A stretch of DNA of 64,000 bases from Opeltia flavorubescens. Its lineage: Eukaryota; Ascomycota; Lecanoromycetes; Teloschistales; Teloschistaceae. Location: NCBI GenBank assembly GCA_000442125.1, contig KE546975.1:1488001-1552000 (forward strand). The letters are read 5' to 3'. How positions within the stretch are numbered: position 1 is the first letter of the stretch; every line of letters begins with the position of its first letter. Positions 12,409 through 22,714 of the stretch are shown here, piece by piece. The notes beneath the pieces were generated by a model. The model had not been told where the DNA came from. It saw nothing but the letters and a program-made list of their open reading frames with translations, and did no database searches. A program made the translations under genes and the position numbers.

Positions 12409-14676
12409 TCATGTCCGACTAGCATGACTCCACCGACTAAGCCTCTTCTGCGGTATAAACCTATGCTTCCCATCCGCCTCCTCAGCAACCCGATATCTAA
12501 CCTTCGCAAGATGCGTCTCCTCTTCCAGCCCATCAAGCTCGCCCTGGTGTCGATGCTCGAATGCCGCAGCTAGGACCTCGACCGTGGACAATCCTGAGAT
12601 ACCGATGCGGATGCCGACGAAGAAACGTGCCAAAACGCACAAGGCGCCCAAGCTGACGACAGCTACTCCCAGTTTCGCTGTCCGACCGCTTATCCCGTAT
12701 GCCCAGACATGCATGGTCGCCCAGGTATGGAGGACGGGATGTACGTTCTTGTCTTTGCTCGCATGCTTTGCTTCCGCAAGACTCGGGGGCGGAGTGGTGG
12801 TATATGGCACCAGCGACAACGATTGGCCCAAAGTGTACAAATGAATGAGATTAAACGTCGCAGCGTCGAAGACGTCACTGTCCGAGCCGTTGGTACGATA
12901 AGCCGCAGGAAGCACGCGGATGAGCTCCTTGACAATCTGCCGTTCGCCGTCCAGGGTTCCGTCGTGATCGACCGACCATGCGGCCAGGAACCAGTCCGGG
13001 CTGACGATCTGTGGGAAGGTTTCGTTGCTGGGCAGATCGTTCAGTGTGACGAGACTTTGCGGGTTGGAACTGAGTCTTGTGTCGACGGAGTAGGTGGGGA
13101 AGCTCTGGTAAGTGACATGATCGCACCATACGCGCAAATCTTCATCCGCATCTGGGATTTGATACGATACCACGCCGACATTGATGGACGTGTTCTTTAA
13201 GTCTGGTGGAAGCTGTGCCGAGTCGAAGACGCGATCCCAGTCACAGTGGATGCTTGTTTCGTTATTGGCGATGCATTTCTTGATTCCCGAGCCGAAGTCT
13301 TCATCGTCGTTGTAGTAGGTGGCCTTATCGGCAAAGTATACACCAACACCGATCTGATAATCCGCCACATTTGTATCTTCTATGGCGAGTGAAAACTGCG
13401 CGTCGTAATTTGTGTTGTTGAAGCCCTCCCCAAGGCGAAGACATTTTGTGTAGTACGAAATGCCATCCAGCGTCCAACCGGTATAGCAGCGAACCCAGCG
13501 ATCATAATTATCATCCAGCTTAAAGTCAGTTCTATTTCCCGAGTAGCAATTTGCTTGTACCCCCAAGCTGGGACCTTGACGCTGTAAGATCGTCTGTAGA
13601 GAATTGTTGTACCTTTTGTCGGGATACTCAGGAGGGTCCCAGTCCGAAAAATATCCCTGAGTCTTTAGGTATTCGTGTGACATTTCGCGCAAGACCTGCC
13701 GATTCGCAATCCAGATCAATTCACCCTGACTAGCGTTGTAGGCAAATTGGAGGGCTTCCTCTTGGGTCATGCCCAGGAGGGTGTGGCCATCAGAAGTATA
13801 AGACTGCTTGATGGATGCAATGCCCTGCGCAGCCAGTGCGTCAATGCCAGCGGAATACATATCCATGGTACAAGAATAATTTCGCGCAATAAGCTGAGAT
13901 GCGCTGCAAGAAGTAAACGTGTCATCCGTCTGGGGGGCAAGCATTACACTGGTTCCGTTAAAAGTTTGATTCATGACATGTGGTGTATCGATCCACTGTA
14001 AGGTCGGGAGCACGAGTACAGCCGTGGCTGGTCCCATCAGATTGGCGAGGATAGTCAGAAGAGCTGTTAATATGGCGAAGAAGTACAACTTGATTATCCG
14101 GCTTCGGCTCTCTGGCACACTGTGGCGATGAGGCAAGGGGGATGTCCAGAGAAGAGGATTGAATATATACCGGAGGTCCGTGAATTCAAGATGCGTCAGA
14201 AGATAACCAATAGGTAGACCATCGCCTTTCCTAGCGAATAGAAGACCAACATCATACACCAGGCCGGCCGCAATAGCCATGAACCAGATCTCCAACATTT
14301 TGGCAACAAATTGGAGAGCACCATTAACGTCGTGATCGTTGCGATCGAGTTGCTGGGCTCTGTCAATGGCGCCTTCGGTGGTGCTCTCAGCATTACAATT
14401 TCCCCGTGGACACCAGACACTGGCACCGATAACGAAATGGCTGAAGTTGAAGTATAGAAGAGTAATTATTGGGGCCAGCCAAAGTAATCCAAGGATCTGC
14501 AATAGCCAATGTAGGACAACTCGACGAGGGCTACGTTGCTTCGGACGCTGGATGATGGGAGCATCATTTTGAGCATTTAGGTCAGGAGAAAACTCGGAGC
14601 AGGGTTGATAAGTGGTGCTGACTTCGCGCTTTGGCGGGATGGGCTCGTACACTGGATTCATGGCTTGCTGGCGCAT
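12409..14676 (-). CDS. four-TM membrane protein with large extracytoplasmic domain
   Basis: A single exon encodes 755 aa. Hydrophobic segments lie at about residues 53-85, 123-148, 194-224 and 668-692. Between the third and fourth lies a loop of about 440 residues with many N-x-S/T sequons, aromatic residues and scattered cysteines, so it is likely lumenal or extracellular. The N-terminus (Pro-rich, basic RPKQRSPRR) and the C-terminal 60 residues (charged) would be cytosolic. This architecture matches a common family of uncharacterised large membrane proteins in filamentous ascomycetes. No enzymatic motif was seen and the function is unknown. A second ATG at 14661 would remove only five residues. 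Confidence 0.8.
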   Translation of the reverse strand: MRQQAMNPVYEPIPPKREVSTTYQPCSEFSPDLNAQNDAPIIQRPKQRSPRRVVLHWLLQILGLLWLAPIITLLYFNFSHFVIGASVWCPRGNCNAESTTEGAIDRAQQLDRNDHDVNGALQFVAKMLEIWFMAIAAGLVYDVGLLFARKGDGLPIGYLLTHLEFTDLRYIFNPLLWTSPLPHRHSVPESRSRIIKLYFFAILTALLTILANLMGPATAVLVLPTLQWIDTPHVMNQTFNGTSVMLAPQTDDTFTSCSASQLIARNYSCTMDMYSAGIDALAAQGIASIKQSYTSDGHTLLGMTQEEALQFAYNASQGELIWIANRQVLREMSHEYLKTQGYFSDWDPPEYPDKRYNNSLQTILQRQGPSLGVQANCYSGNRTDFKLDDNYDRWVRCYTGWTLDGISYYTKCLRLGEGFNNTNYDAQFSLAIEDTNVADYQIGVGVYFADKATYYNDDEDFGSGIKKCIANNETSIHCDWDRVFDSAQLPPDLKNTSINVGVVSYQIPDADEDLRVWCDHVTYQSFPTYSVDTRLSSNPQSLVTLNDLPSNETFPQIVSPDWFLAAWSVDHDGTLDGERQIVKELIRVLPAAYRTNGSDSDVFDAATFNLIHLYTLGQSLSLVPYTTTPPPSLAEAKHASKDKNVHPVLHTWATMHVWAYGISGRTAKLGVAVVSLGALCVLARFFVGIRIGISGLSTVEVLAAAFEHRHQGELDGLEEETHLAKVRYRVAEEADGKHRFIPQKRLSRWSHASRT

Positions 14677-17279
14677 CCGGTATAAGGATATTGCCTCTCA
14701 ATGATCACCAGCCGGCATCAAAGCTGGCTGAACTCCCTGACTCGGCAAGTTTGACGCTAGAAAAAGAAAGAGAACCGGTAGACAGACACTGTGATTGTAT
14801 GCCTCGTTCACGTAGCGAACGACAACAGGATGGATGAGAGGTAGTCGGTCTATGATCGAGTAGAAAAGAAATTAGGAACAACCGAATGGAAGTACTTGAC
14901 AAGTAGATTATTGATAAGCGGGTAGAGTACGCCATCTTAAAGAAAGGTCTAGTAGTAGAATGGTGGACCGAACTAAGCCTCAGGATTGAAGAGGCACGAC
15001 ACCGCTCTGGACGAAACACAACACTAATGCATTGAAGGAGGAGCGCCGATTGGCTTGGGAGGGGTTAAGAAAGAAGAATTTGGTGATTAGCTGCATATAG
15101 TGATATTAAATGCCGGACCAGGCTATGCCCCTGCTTAATCATGGGGTAGATGTAAATCCAATTAAGAGACATCTGAAGTAAATCGCGACGTGGGAAAACC
15201 TACAAGCTACTCTCCGATTTGAAAAGGCATCAACATTGCTCAAAATTAGGTCTGTAGGCCATGGTTTTCACTGAATAGAATGCCAACACCGTCTTCGTCG
15301 GGGATGGTGGCCGAGGAACAAGAAGCGTCGGACGCGGCCCCCAAACATTAAGGTACAATCCGTGCCAAATTGGCGTTCAGCCTTCACTAGCGCGAAATGA
15401 TATGTCATGCGGCAGCAATCCTCTCGCGAAGGACCCGAAGGAATGAAGATTTCTTGCCATATGATTAAAAGTGATTGCGTATCACGTTCTTCTGTCCCAA
15501 CAACCAACTCGGACGCAATCACGCTGCCTCGAAGAATTCTCAAATGGGCGAAGCAGCCAGAAGCTACTAAATTTGAAAACTGAGAGGGTTCAAGGGTTTC
15601 CTACATGACGCTAGACACAGCCCTTCCCGAGCCCTAACCCTTTCTTTTCATCCTCTTTCCACTCTGAGATCTCACTCATGCATGTCTGACACACCCACTC
15701 AACCTGATGGAGGCAGACCTTATGCACTTGATAGTTTTCAGCATTGAGATCGGAAGATTTCACCTTGATCAGTCCACTTGACACATCCATCCGGGGAACA
15801 ATGATTGGGTCCAAAAATAGGAATCGGTGGCTGGCTTGCCAACATGATCATGTGTGTCGTATGTTGGTCTGTGGTTTGTTAGATATGTAATCCGATTGGA
15901 TAATGCCACAAGACTTTTCTCTATGCTTTCAACCCCTCCCCGAGAGCAACATCCGCCGGAATCATCTACCTGAAAATGCCCAAATAGATCAATGTCGCAA
16001 AGAATATCCCGCTGGTGTAAAGCCATCCTACATCCCAGACTGGAGTGCTGCCGATAATGTTACTTCATGTTCCAGTATCTTGTCCCAGATATTCTAACCG
16101 GAATCACGATATGTGTGAGAGGGGAAAAACACGACAAATGATCTGTACAAGCCATAGTCCGCAGGAAAGCTGGGCGGTGAGGAGGTATCCCAGTCAAAGG
16201 ACGCGAACAGCAAGCATCCGAAATATACGGGTGTGTGCATGACAAAGACCGGGTATTTCCTCCCTACGGAAGCCGGACTCTCCAGATCGCGTTACAGAAA
16301 ACGTATCCATTCTCTTGATCATGTACACAAAATATCAAATCAATACTCCCATCCCAAGCGCAAAATGCATGTCCAACTCCAATCGCACTTTGACCGATAA
16401 TCAATTATCTATTGATCTATAACACAATGCGAACAATGAGTCGAATGACGACGGAGATCTTACCCCGGTGGTAGTCAGTTTGAATACTAAAGTATGGCCA
16501 AGATCCATGATTGGACTTAGATTGTGAAAACCAATGACGAAATTCACGTACGATATCATCAGCGCTGCATCAAGCATGAAGGGACTCAAAATTATGCGAT
16601 GAGCTTTGACACGAAATAGATTCGTCCTTCTAAATTACCACTTTTCTGACTATGCTCCCTTCTTCTGGACGTTGCCACTTATACCTTTTCGGTAAAGAAC
16701 GTCTAACTAAATCGACTCCTCTAGGTCCAAGGATAAGACAGCAAGAATTGAAATATTCCGTCATTGAAATTGCCCACGCATGAATATACGAGAAGTATAC
16801 GCATTTCCTCCTTCCAGCGCTTTTCGAGTCGCTTGTTACAAGATACATCATTTGTTTAAGAGAAACGATCAGGAAGTATTACAAATACCACTTACTGCTG
16901 TTTCGAGGTGCAATTTTAGGGATAGATGATGTACGCTTACAGGCTTAGATATAGGCCATCAAGAAAAATTCCAATTCTCAGGTTGCGTTGACATCAGTGC
17001 ACCGCCATAAGCTTGCGCAGATACCCACCAGATTTAGCAAGGTATCACGATTAGATTTCGTCCATTTTACCTCCATTGAATCCTTCATGTCGTTTCAAGC
17101 CGCTTTCAATGGCTTTTGGTGGGAGTTAGCCGGCGGAGATAAACGTTTCTCCAAACGGACTTAAGGTTCGAGAACTCGGAACCGACGAAGGATGCGCGCT
17201 GAAGGATCGTGGCTCTGCGTGTATTTGTACAATGCTGTGGCGGGATGAGCTCCGATGTCAGCAAATCAAATATTTATGC
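14677..17279. other. intergenic, unresolved
   Basis: No gene is supportable over 2.6 kb. On the minus strand, frames around 15611-16026 and 16401-16589 look weakly coding (one is hydrophobic, with an in-frame GTAAGA donor). They could be exons of a small unrecognised gene or remains of one, but I could not assemble a continuous model. Confidence 0.35.
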
Positions 17280-17290
17280 GGTATATATAC
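17280..17290 (+). promoter_or_regulatory. TATA element of the MDR oxidoreductase gene
   Basis: GTATATATAC lies about 115 bases upstream of the ATG at 17404. A pyrimidine-rich leader follows, as is usual for fungal promoters. Confidence 0.5.
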
Positions 17291-17403
17291 CCTTCTATCG
17301 CCTCCATATCCGCAAAAAAGTATCCACTTTCCCATATTTCAACCAACCCGGCTCCCCCAACCACCACCCCATCTCCCCCCTTTCCACAACAAAGATTTCC
17401 CCA

Positions 17404-18489
17404 ATGTCCACCACTACCCACCTCGCCGCCTGGCAAGACGCCCCCAGCCAACCCCTCTCCATCCGCCCCACCACAACTCCCCCATCCCCATCCCTCTCCT
17501 CAACCCAACTCCTCATCAAGACCCACGCCTGGGCCCTAAACCCCGCCGACGTAATAGTCCAAGACTCCGCCATCGTCCCCTTCATAACCTACCCCCTAAT
17601 CCTCGGCGAAGACATCTCCGGCACCGTCATCGCAGCCGGAACCTCCGCCTCCGCGCGCTTCAAGCCAGAAGATCGTGTTTTGGCGCTTGCGGTAGGCTCT
17701 GCGAAGGGAAAAGCGGAGATGGGCGGCTTTCAGGAATTTGTGGTTGTGGAGGCGGGGTTGGCGTGTTGTATTCCTGAGGGGATGAGCTTTGCGGAGGGGA
17801 GTGTGTTTCCGCTTGCGGTTGTGACGGCGGGGTTGGCGTTGTTTTCGGGGGAGTTTTTGGCGTTGGGGAAGCCGAGGGTTGGTTTGGTCGTTACTGATGA
17901 TGATGATGATGTGCAGAAGAAGACGCGGCCGAAGAAGCAGACGGTGCTGGTTTGGGGAGGGAGTTCGGCGGTGGGGAGTAATGCCATCCAACTCGCTGTT
18001 GCTGCGGGATATGAAGTTATTACTTCAGCCTCTGCGAGGAATTTCGAATATGTGAAAGGCTTGGGGGCGAGTATGGTGTTTGACTATTCTAGCCCTACGG
18101 TTATTGAGGAGGTGGTTAAGGAGCTGGATCGGAGGGAGTGCGTGGGTGTTTTTCAGGCTGCGGGGTCGGCGGAGGTGTGTTTGCAGATTGCGGCGAGAGT
18201 GAAGGGTGACCTTTTTGTGGCTATTCCGGGTCCGGTGCCTGAGGATATAGTCCCCGATGGTGTTCGTGCGAAGGGACTCTATCAATCTAATACGACGGGG
18301 GACCCGTATGGGGAGATTGGACCGGTGGTTTTTGAGGATTTTCTTCCGAAGGCACTTAAGAGGGGGAGTTATAAGGTTGCTCCTGAGCCGATGGTGATGG
18401 AAACAAAGGGCCTGAAGGGCATTCAGGAGGGACTAGATATCTTGAGAAAGGGAGTCTCTGCTAAGAAGGTTGTCGTTCTTGCTGAGTAG
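17404..18489 (+). CDS. MDR-family zinc-independent oxidoreductase (enoyl reductase-like)
   Basis: The encoded protein is 361 aa in one exon. The frame opens at 17209, but the ATG at 17404 (MSTTTHLAAWQDAP) fits the family start and follows a TATA element and a C-rich leader. The N-terminal GroES-like half contains HAWALNPADVIVQDS and YPLILGEDISGTVIAAG. The Rossmann half contains VLVWGGSSAVGSNAIQLA, the NADPH-binding Gly motif, and FQAAGS. The catalytic zinc cysteines of alcohol dehydrogenases are absent. Known relatives are quinone oxidoreductases and the stand-alone trans-enoyl reductases of fungal polyketide clusters (ToxD-like). No polyketide synthase is in this window, so a pathway cannot be given. 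Codon choice shifts from C-ending to G/T-ending along the gene. Confidence 0.88.
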   Translation: MSTTTHLAAWQDAPSQPLSIRPTTTPPSPSLSSTQLLIKTHAWALNPADVIVQDSAIVPFITYPLILGEDISGTVIAAGTSASARFKPEDRVLALAVGSAKGKAEMGGFQEFVVVEAGLACCIPEGMSFAEGSVFPLAVVTAGLALFSGEFLALGKPRVGLVVTDDDDDVQKKTRPKKQTVLVWGGSSAVGSNAIQLAVAAGYEVITSASARNFEYVKGLGASMVFDYSSPTVIEEVVKELDRRECVGVFQAAGSAEVCLQIAARVKGDLFVAIPGPVPEDIVPDGVRAKGLYQSNTTGDPYGEIGPVVFEDFLPKALKRGSYKVAPEPMVMETKGLKGIQEGLDILRKGVSAKKVVVLAE

Positions 18490-19188
18490 GTTGATGCACA
18501 CTGTCTTGACCTCGAAGAAGAAGAGGAGCATGAGAACGTGAAATTTTAGAATACCTGCCTCAGACCGAGTATGTCAATAGATTTCCAATCGTCACGAGCG
18601 AATGGATAACTCCTCTTGATAAATCTTTAGTTGTTTCCTCATCACAATGAATTTGCCTTTTGTGATTTTTCAGCGCTAGATTCCCTTAAAGGGCCACCGA
18701 CCGAACTGAGAATGGAGTTTTTCTCTCAGCATGATTACTCGAGCCGATTCAAAGTAAGCACGGCTACTTTCTACAATCTACAAGAGAGTCGAAAAGCAGT
18801 TACTTAAACCAGATGTCTACAAAAGGTGGGATGCAAAGAAAGTCATTGCGCACGTGCTGCGGGACCCGCTTGGGGACGAACCTCGGAAAGTTCAGGTACA
18901 ATGCTCCAAGTGCTTCCACGTTTACAAAACCGATCCAAATCCTCAGTATGAGCGGTCAACAGGATATTTCGTTGTGCGAAGGTTCATTTGTAATACAGCG
19001 TCCCAATTTTATTATTGAAGATTCCGGCGATACGCTAGTAAGAGCATCAATTAAAGTTTTATTAGATAACTTGGCTAGCTTGGTTAGTCTTGAAATACAG
19101 GAAGATAAAGGATGGAATCAATTATACGCTCGCCAGTGCGGGATTTGATGAGCTATATATTTTGCATACAAGCAATCGGAATTATCTC
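18490..19188. other. intergenic between oxidoreductase and tRNA-Ile
   Basis: No gene was seen. A 111-codon frame at 18813 has no motif and no sign of splicing into anything larger. Confidence 0.4.
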
Positions 19189-19278
19189 GGTCGCTTAGCT
19201 CAGTTGGTTAGAGCGCTGTGCTAATAGATTTCTATCTTGATAACGCAGATGTCGCGAGTTCGACCCTCGTAGTGACCA
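19189..19278 (+). tRNA. tRNA-Ile (anticodon AAT), with 16-nt intron
   Basis: The acceptor stem GGTCGCT pairs with AGTGACC (one G-T pair), followed by discriminator A. The D arm is TAGCTCAGTTGGTTAGAG, which also matches the A box. The anticodon stem CTGTG/CGCAG has the loop CTAATAA once a 16-nt intron (19227-19242, one base after the anticodon) is removed. The T arm has GTTCGAC, the B box. AAT reads the isoleucine codons ATT and, after inosine formation, ATC. The intron position (37/38) is canonical for nuclear tRNAs. Confidence 0.95.
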
Positions 19279-19281
19279 AAC

Positions 19282-19291
19282 TTTTTTTTTT
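19282..19291 (+). terminator. RNA polymerase III terminator
   Basis: A run of ten T begins three bases past the tRNA-Ile discriminator. Confidence 0.85.
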
Positions 19292-19464
19292 GATTGGTCT
19301 TGTATTTCAGTATATCGTCTAGGAATTTGATACAACGTCCGGGGTTTATTACGAAATTTGAACAATAATGTAATAATAACAAATACTCTATTCTATCCTT
19401 TAATAGCCCCTCGCTCTCTTTATATCCCCCTTCTCCTCTTTCCGAAATCTCCAAAACTTCAACA

Positions 19465-19671
19465 ATGTCTTTCCTGCGTCCTGATCCTACGGACCCTGAA
19501 ACCTCATCTAGCACTATATTAGAAGACTCCCGTGACCTGTTATCAGCAATAGAGGAAGCGATGGAATCTGTACCGGAGGCAGATGAGGGGGCTGGGAAGG
19601 GGAGTTCGGCGGCGGGGGAAATGAAGGGGATGGTTGTGGAGGGAGCGGACAGGGCGGATAAGGGGGGGTGA
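19465..19671 (+). CDS. small acidic protein (doubtful)
   Basis: An ATG frame of 68 codons starts MSFLRPDPTDPETSSS, rich in Asp, Glu, Ser and Gly, and ends in a charged tail. It is preceded by a pyrimidine-rich tract and a TATATC box about 45 bases upstream, so it could be transcribed. There is no motif, and its place just after the tRNA gene makes chance quite possible. Confidence 0.25.
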   Translation: MSFLRPDPTDPETSSSTILEDSRDLLSAIEEAMESVPEADEGAGKGSSAAGEMKGMVVEGADRADKGG

Positions 19672-20226
19672 GGGGAGGGATGGGGAGGAGAGGACAGGGA
19701 GGGAAAGGGTGTAGAGAGATTTCATCGTGGATCCTTCGATACAGGTTTACCGAAAGGGTTAGTGCTGCGCATGCACTAGCCCAAATGGGAGCTTGGCGGC
19801 ATCAACGGTGAGAGATGTTTGGCCCGGTGTGCAACGGCAACGAAATCATAAACGGAGAGCAGGTTCGAAAGGTCGGACGTGGGGCAACGTAAGTAACCAG
19901 AACATAAAAGGGTAGATAGAAATGGTGTGCCGCAGTCAGAAATACCCCGCGCTGATTGGTCGATCCTGCAGCGGTACCCTGTCCCCCGAACATCAAAACC
20001 TGCCCAGTCCCCCTCCTTTTACCTTTTGATTTTCCTTCTCCTGCGCTTACTCTCTAGCACCCATTCCACCGTGCATTGAGTTTTCATTCATCAACCATCG
20101 TCCACCACCATCACTTTCATCATCGTTGCCATCGATTTTGACCTCGTTCGTGCTTTGGTTTTCGCTTGGTACTAGATTTGTCACATACTTCCGTTGGATT
20201 CGAACCGTATTGCATTGCTTGTATAT

Positions 20227-20751
20227 ATGTCTTCGACGTACAACAGTGTCAACTTGAGAGCGATAGACAACGCACAGCATCCAGTCTCGAAGGCAGAGAG
20301 CACCAAAAATCAACGCAGGCAGAACGTCACCGTCCACAACATCATGACGGCAACACCAACAGAAGACTGGACATTGTATCCAGATGAAGTAGTTGTCACG
20401 AAACATTCTTCTATCAAAGAAGCAAGAAGAAATTCGCAGAAATCTCACTCAAATTCAAAGGTCTGCAGCGTCAGAATGACGAGACCAGAGATGCCACCAA
20501 CACCGCCAGGCAGCAACCCCGCATCATCGAAAGACAGAAGCTCACCGGAGAGAAGCGATGCATGCACACGGAAAGATTCGCAGAGCATGCATGGTCGACC
20601 TACCTCTGAAGCATCCTTTCTAGCTGCAATGACTGACAGAACAACCCGAAGACGGGTGTCTTATCCTCATAGGTTGCCGACACCGGACATCTCCGATGTT
20701 GACGAGGACGAGTTCTGGGCATGCTGTAAGGATGGTTACGTGAAGAAGTAG
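20227..20751 (+). CDS. disordered hypothetical protein
   Basis: The encoded protein is 174 aa in one exon. The frame extends upstream only with a TTG, so the ATG at 20227 (MSSTYNSVNLRAID) is the start. Composition is Ser/Thr/Pro/Arg/Lys-rich, with PEMPPTPPGSNP and many possible phosphorylation sites. It ends with an acidic-aromatic stretch, DISDVDEDEFWACC. There is no signal, TM segment or known domain. The conserved-looking aromatic tail after a disordered body suggests a short docking motif, which is inference. The gene lies alone between a tRNA and RPL23. Confidence 0.6.
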   Translation: MSSTYNSVNLRAIDNAQHPVSKAESTKNQRRQNVTVHNIMTATPTEDWTLYPDEVVVTKHSSIKEARRNSQKSHSNSKVCSVRMTRPEMPPTPPGSNPASSKDRSSPERSDACTRKDSQSMHGRPTSEASFLAAMTDRTTRRRVSYPHRLPTPDISDVDEDEFWACCKDGYVKK

Positions 20752-21472
20752 ATGAACCGAGCCTGTCGTGTAGCTGATGGGGACATGGCTTGAGGAAGCT
20801 CTGCCTCTACTTGATGGAGAGTCAGGACCTTTGTCAATACGACCAGACAGTTAGAATGGCGATATCGGAAGTTGCAAGGAGCTTTCCTTGGTCAGCGGTG
20901 TTGCGGGGTGTTTCCAGCGAGATGACGAGGGCTTGGGCGGACGGCGTTGGCATCATGCTCTATTGCTCTTCTATAATCAAGTGTCACAATGATTCGGTCC
21001 ATAGACATCAAGAATGATCTGCTTTTGTCTCTATGGCCGTACTTGATTCGATTGCTCGAGGGGTGAAGGGTCGTGGTGAGGCCTAAAGCATGCCCCAGCA
21101 GAAGGCATGCCCCGGTGCGCCCATAGTGGATTGCGACCGTAGGCCCCAGGCAAGTCGATCAGTGTAGAAGCTTGGGGTCATGGATGCATAAGAACATGAT
21201 GGAACAGCTCAGAACCTCGAATCTCGTGATAGATTGCAGGTCGAATTGATGAAGTGTCGTGAGCAGAGAGTTGTCCTTTGCTTACTCATTCTTCCGTCGA
21301 CCTTCCATTGGCTGTTGCAATCAATCATTGCTGTGGTGAAGCTATCGTGACAGTCTAACCGCAACCCGTTAGAACCCACTTCAACCCACACAAATCATTG
21401 CGATCTTTCAGAATTCAAGATTCGCAGTGATCACTCGTTTTCGAAGTTAATCAACCCTCGAATTAAGTCAAG
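20752..21472. other. intergenic; upstream region of RPL23
   Basis: No gene was seen. Two direct copies of GCATGCCCC lie about 20 bases apart near 21090-21116, roughly 370 bases before the RPL23 start. They may be a regulatory element, which is unproven. Confidence 0.35.
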
Positions 21473-22255
21473 ATGTCGAAGCGCGGGTATGTCTTAACCT
21501 TACCAACTCTCATGGCCCAGATGGTGCGAATCTTGGCTGACGAGATGACACAGTCGTGGTGGTGCCTCTGGCAACAAACTCAAGATGACCCTCGGTCTTC
21601 CTGTGTACGTTAAGACATGCTGCTCTCCTTACGACAATCCTTGAATCGTGGTACTGACTCCTATCTCATACAGTGGAGCAGTCATGAATTGCTGCGATAA
21701 CTCTGGCGCACGAAATCTCTACATCATCTCCGTCAAGGGCATCGGTGCCCGCCTCAACCGTCTTCCTGCGGCAGGTGTTGGTGATATGGTCATGGCTACG
21801 GTCAAGAAAGGGAAGCCAGAGCTGAGGAAGAAGGTCATGCCCGCGGTGGTGGTGAGGCAGAGTAAACCATGGAGGAGAGCAGACGGGGTGTATCTCTACT
21901 TTGAGGACAATGCGGGGGTGGTAAGTGCCTACTCTATACTTGGTTCGGCGGATGATATTGCAAGAGGAGGTTGAACTGGGAAGGCTACAAATTGTGAAGT
22001 GGAGAATGGCTGGGAAGGTGAAAGGGAAAAACGCCGACGTTCTTGGGGGGTAACCTATCGATCGGACACGGCTTGCTGACGTATTTGCTCCTAGATCGTC
22101 AATCCAAAAGGGGAGATGAAAGGTTCGGCAATCACAGGTCCTGTTGGGAAGGAAGCGGCAGAGCTCTGGCCGGTAAGAGATACGGAGCCGTTGTTTCTGC
22201 TGCAAGTACTGACAATGGACAGCGTATTGCAAGTAATTCTGGTGTGGTGATGTAG
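21473..22255 (+). CDS. RPL23: 60S ribosomal protein uL14 (L23)
   Basis: Five exons, 21473-21486, 21554-21604, 21674-21920, 22095-22172 and 22223-22255, give exactly 140 aa, the usual eukaryotic length. All introns have GT/AG ends and the frames join cleanly. It starts [19 protein letters not shown], then [18 protein letters not shown], the conserved [18 protein letters not shown] block, and ends [10 protein letters not shown]. uL14 sits at the subunit interface of the large ribosomal subunit, near the sarcin-ricin loop. The 14-nt first exon and high intron number are typical of fungal ribosomal protein genes. The third intron (174 nt) is longer than the others. Confidence 0.97.
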
Positions 22256-22714
22256 CATACATGCTGGGGCGTCGTATGCGAACAATTTGCGGTGTTGAGG
22301 TTGCAACTCGGGCCATGCAAGATAGGCTTTCAATGAAACGAATTCCCTAAGCTTCGATATCCCACACCTTCCCACATATTCGTGATATGACCGTGGAACA
22401 CAATGACGCGACACATACTCATGATTATCCCCGAGTGCCGTCCAAATCTTCATCAATGAAGTTTGTTTAATAATGTAGCACAATTGCCTTTGAATTTTTC
22501 TGGGGAATCCCGAGCTCGGGCGTGGCAGCAGCAAAACCCAACGGACTTTCCAGATAGAGAGCAAAAACTTCAGAGAAGATATGATAATTGACGTATGAAT
22601 CGTACCTCTAGGCAGAATTACTAGTGGTGGATTAAGTCCTTCGTTAGCGCCTTTGACGTGCCATGATCGTAGCTTCCTTCCTGCCAATCCCTCCAACAAT
22701 TTTGCTCATTCCCT
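22256..22714. other. intergenic between RPL23 and the phosphoesterase
   Basis: Nothing recognised; it holds the RPL23 3' region and the promoter of the next gene. Confidence 0.4.

Noticed and set aside
17232-18285. Several frames of 85-180 codons on both strands
   Set aside because: Shadows of the oxidoreductase gene; they are Pro/His/Arg-rich because of skewed third positions.
20161-20230. TTCGAAC word suggesting a minus-strand tRNA T arm near 20196
   Set aside because: The flanking bases cannot form a T stem or acceptor stem.
21921-22094. Possible C/D-box snoRNA in the third RPL23 intron
   Set aside because: GATGAT and CTGA words are present, but there is no terminal stem and no guide match that I can verify.
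21666-22699. Long minus-strand frames opposite RPL23
   Set aside because: The plus strand encodes the complete 140-aa uL14 with canonical introns; the antisense frames have no motif.
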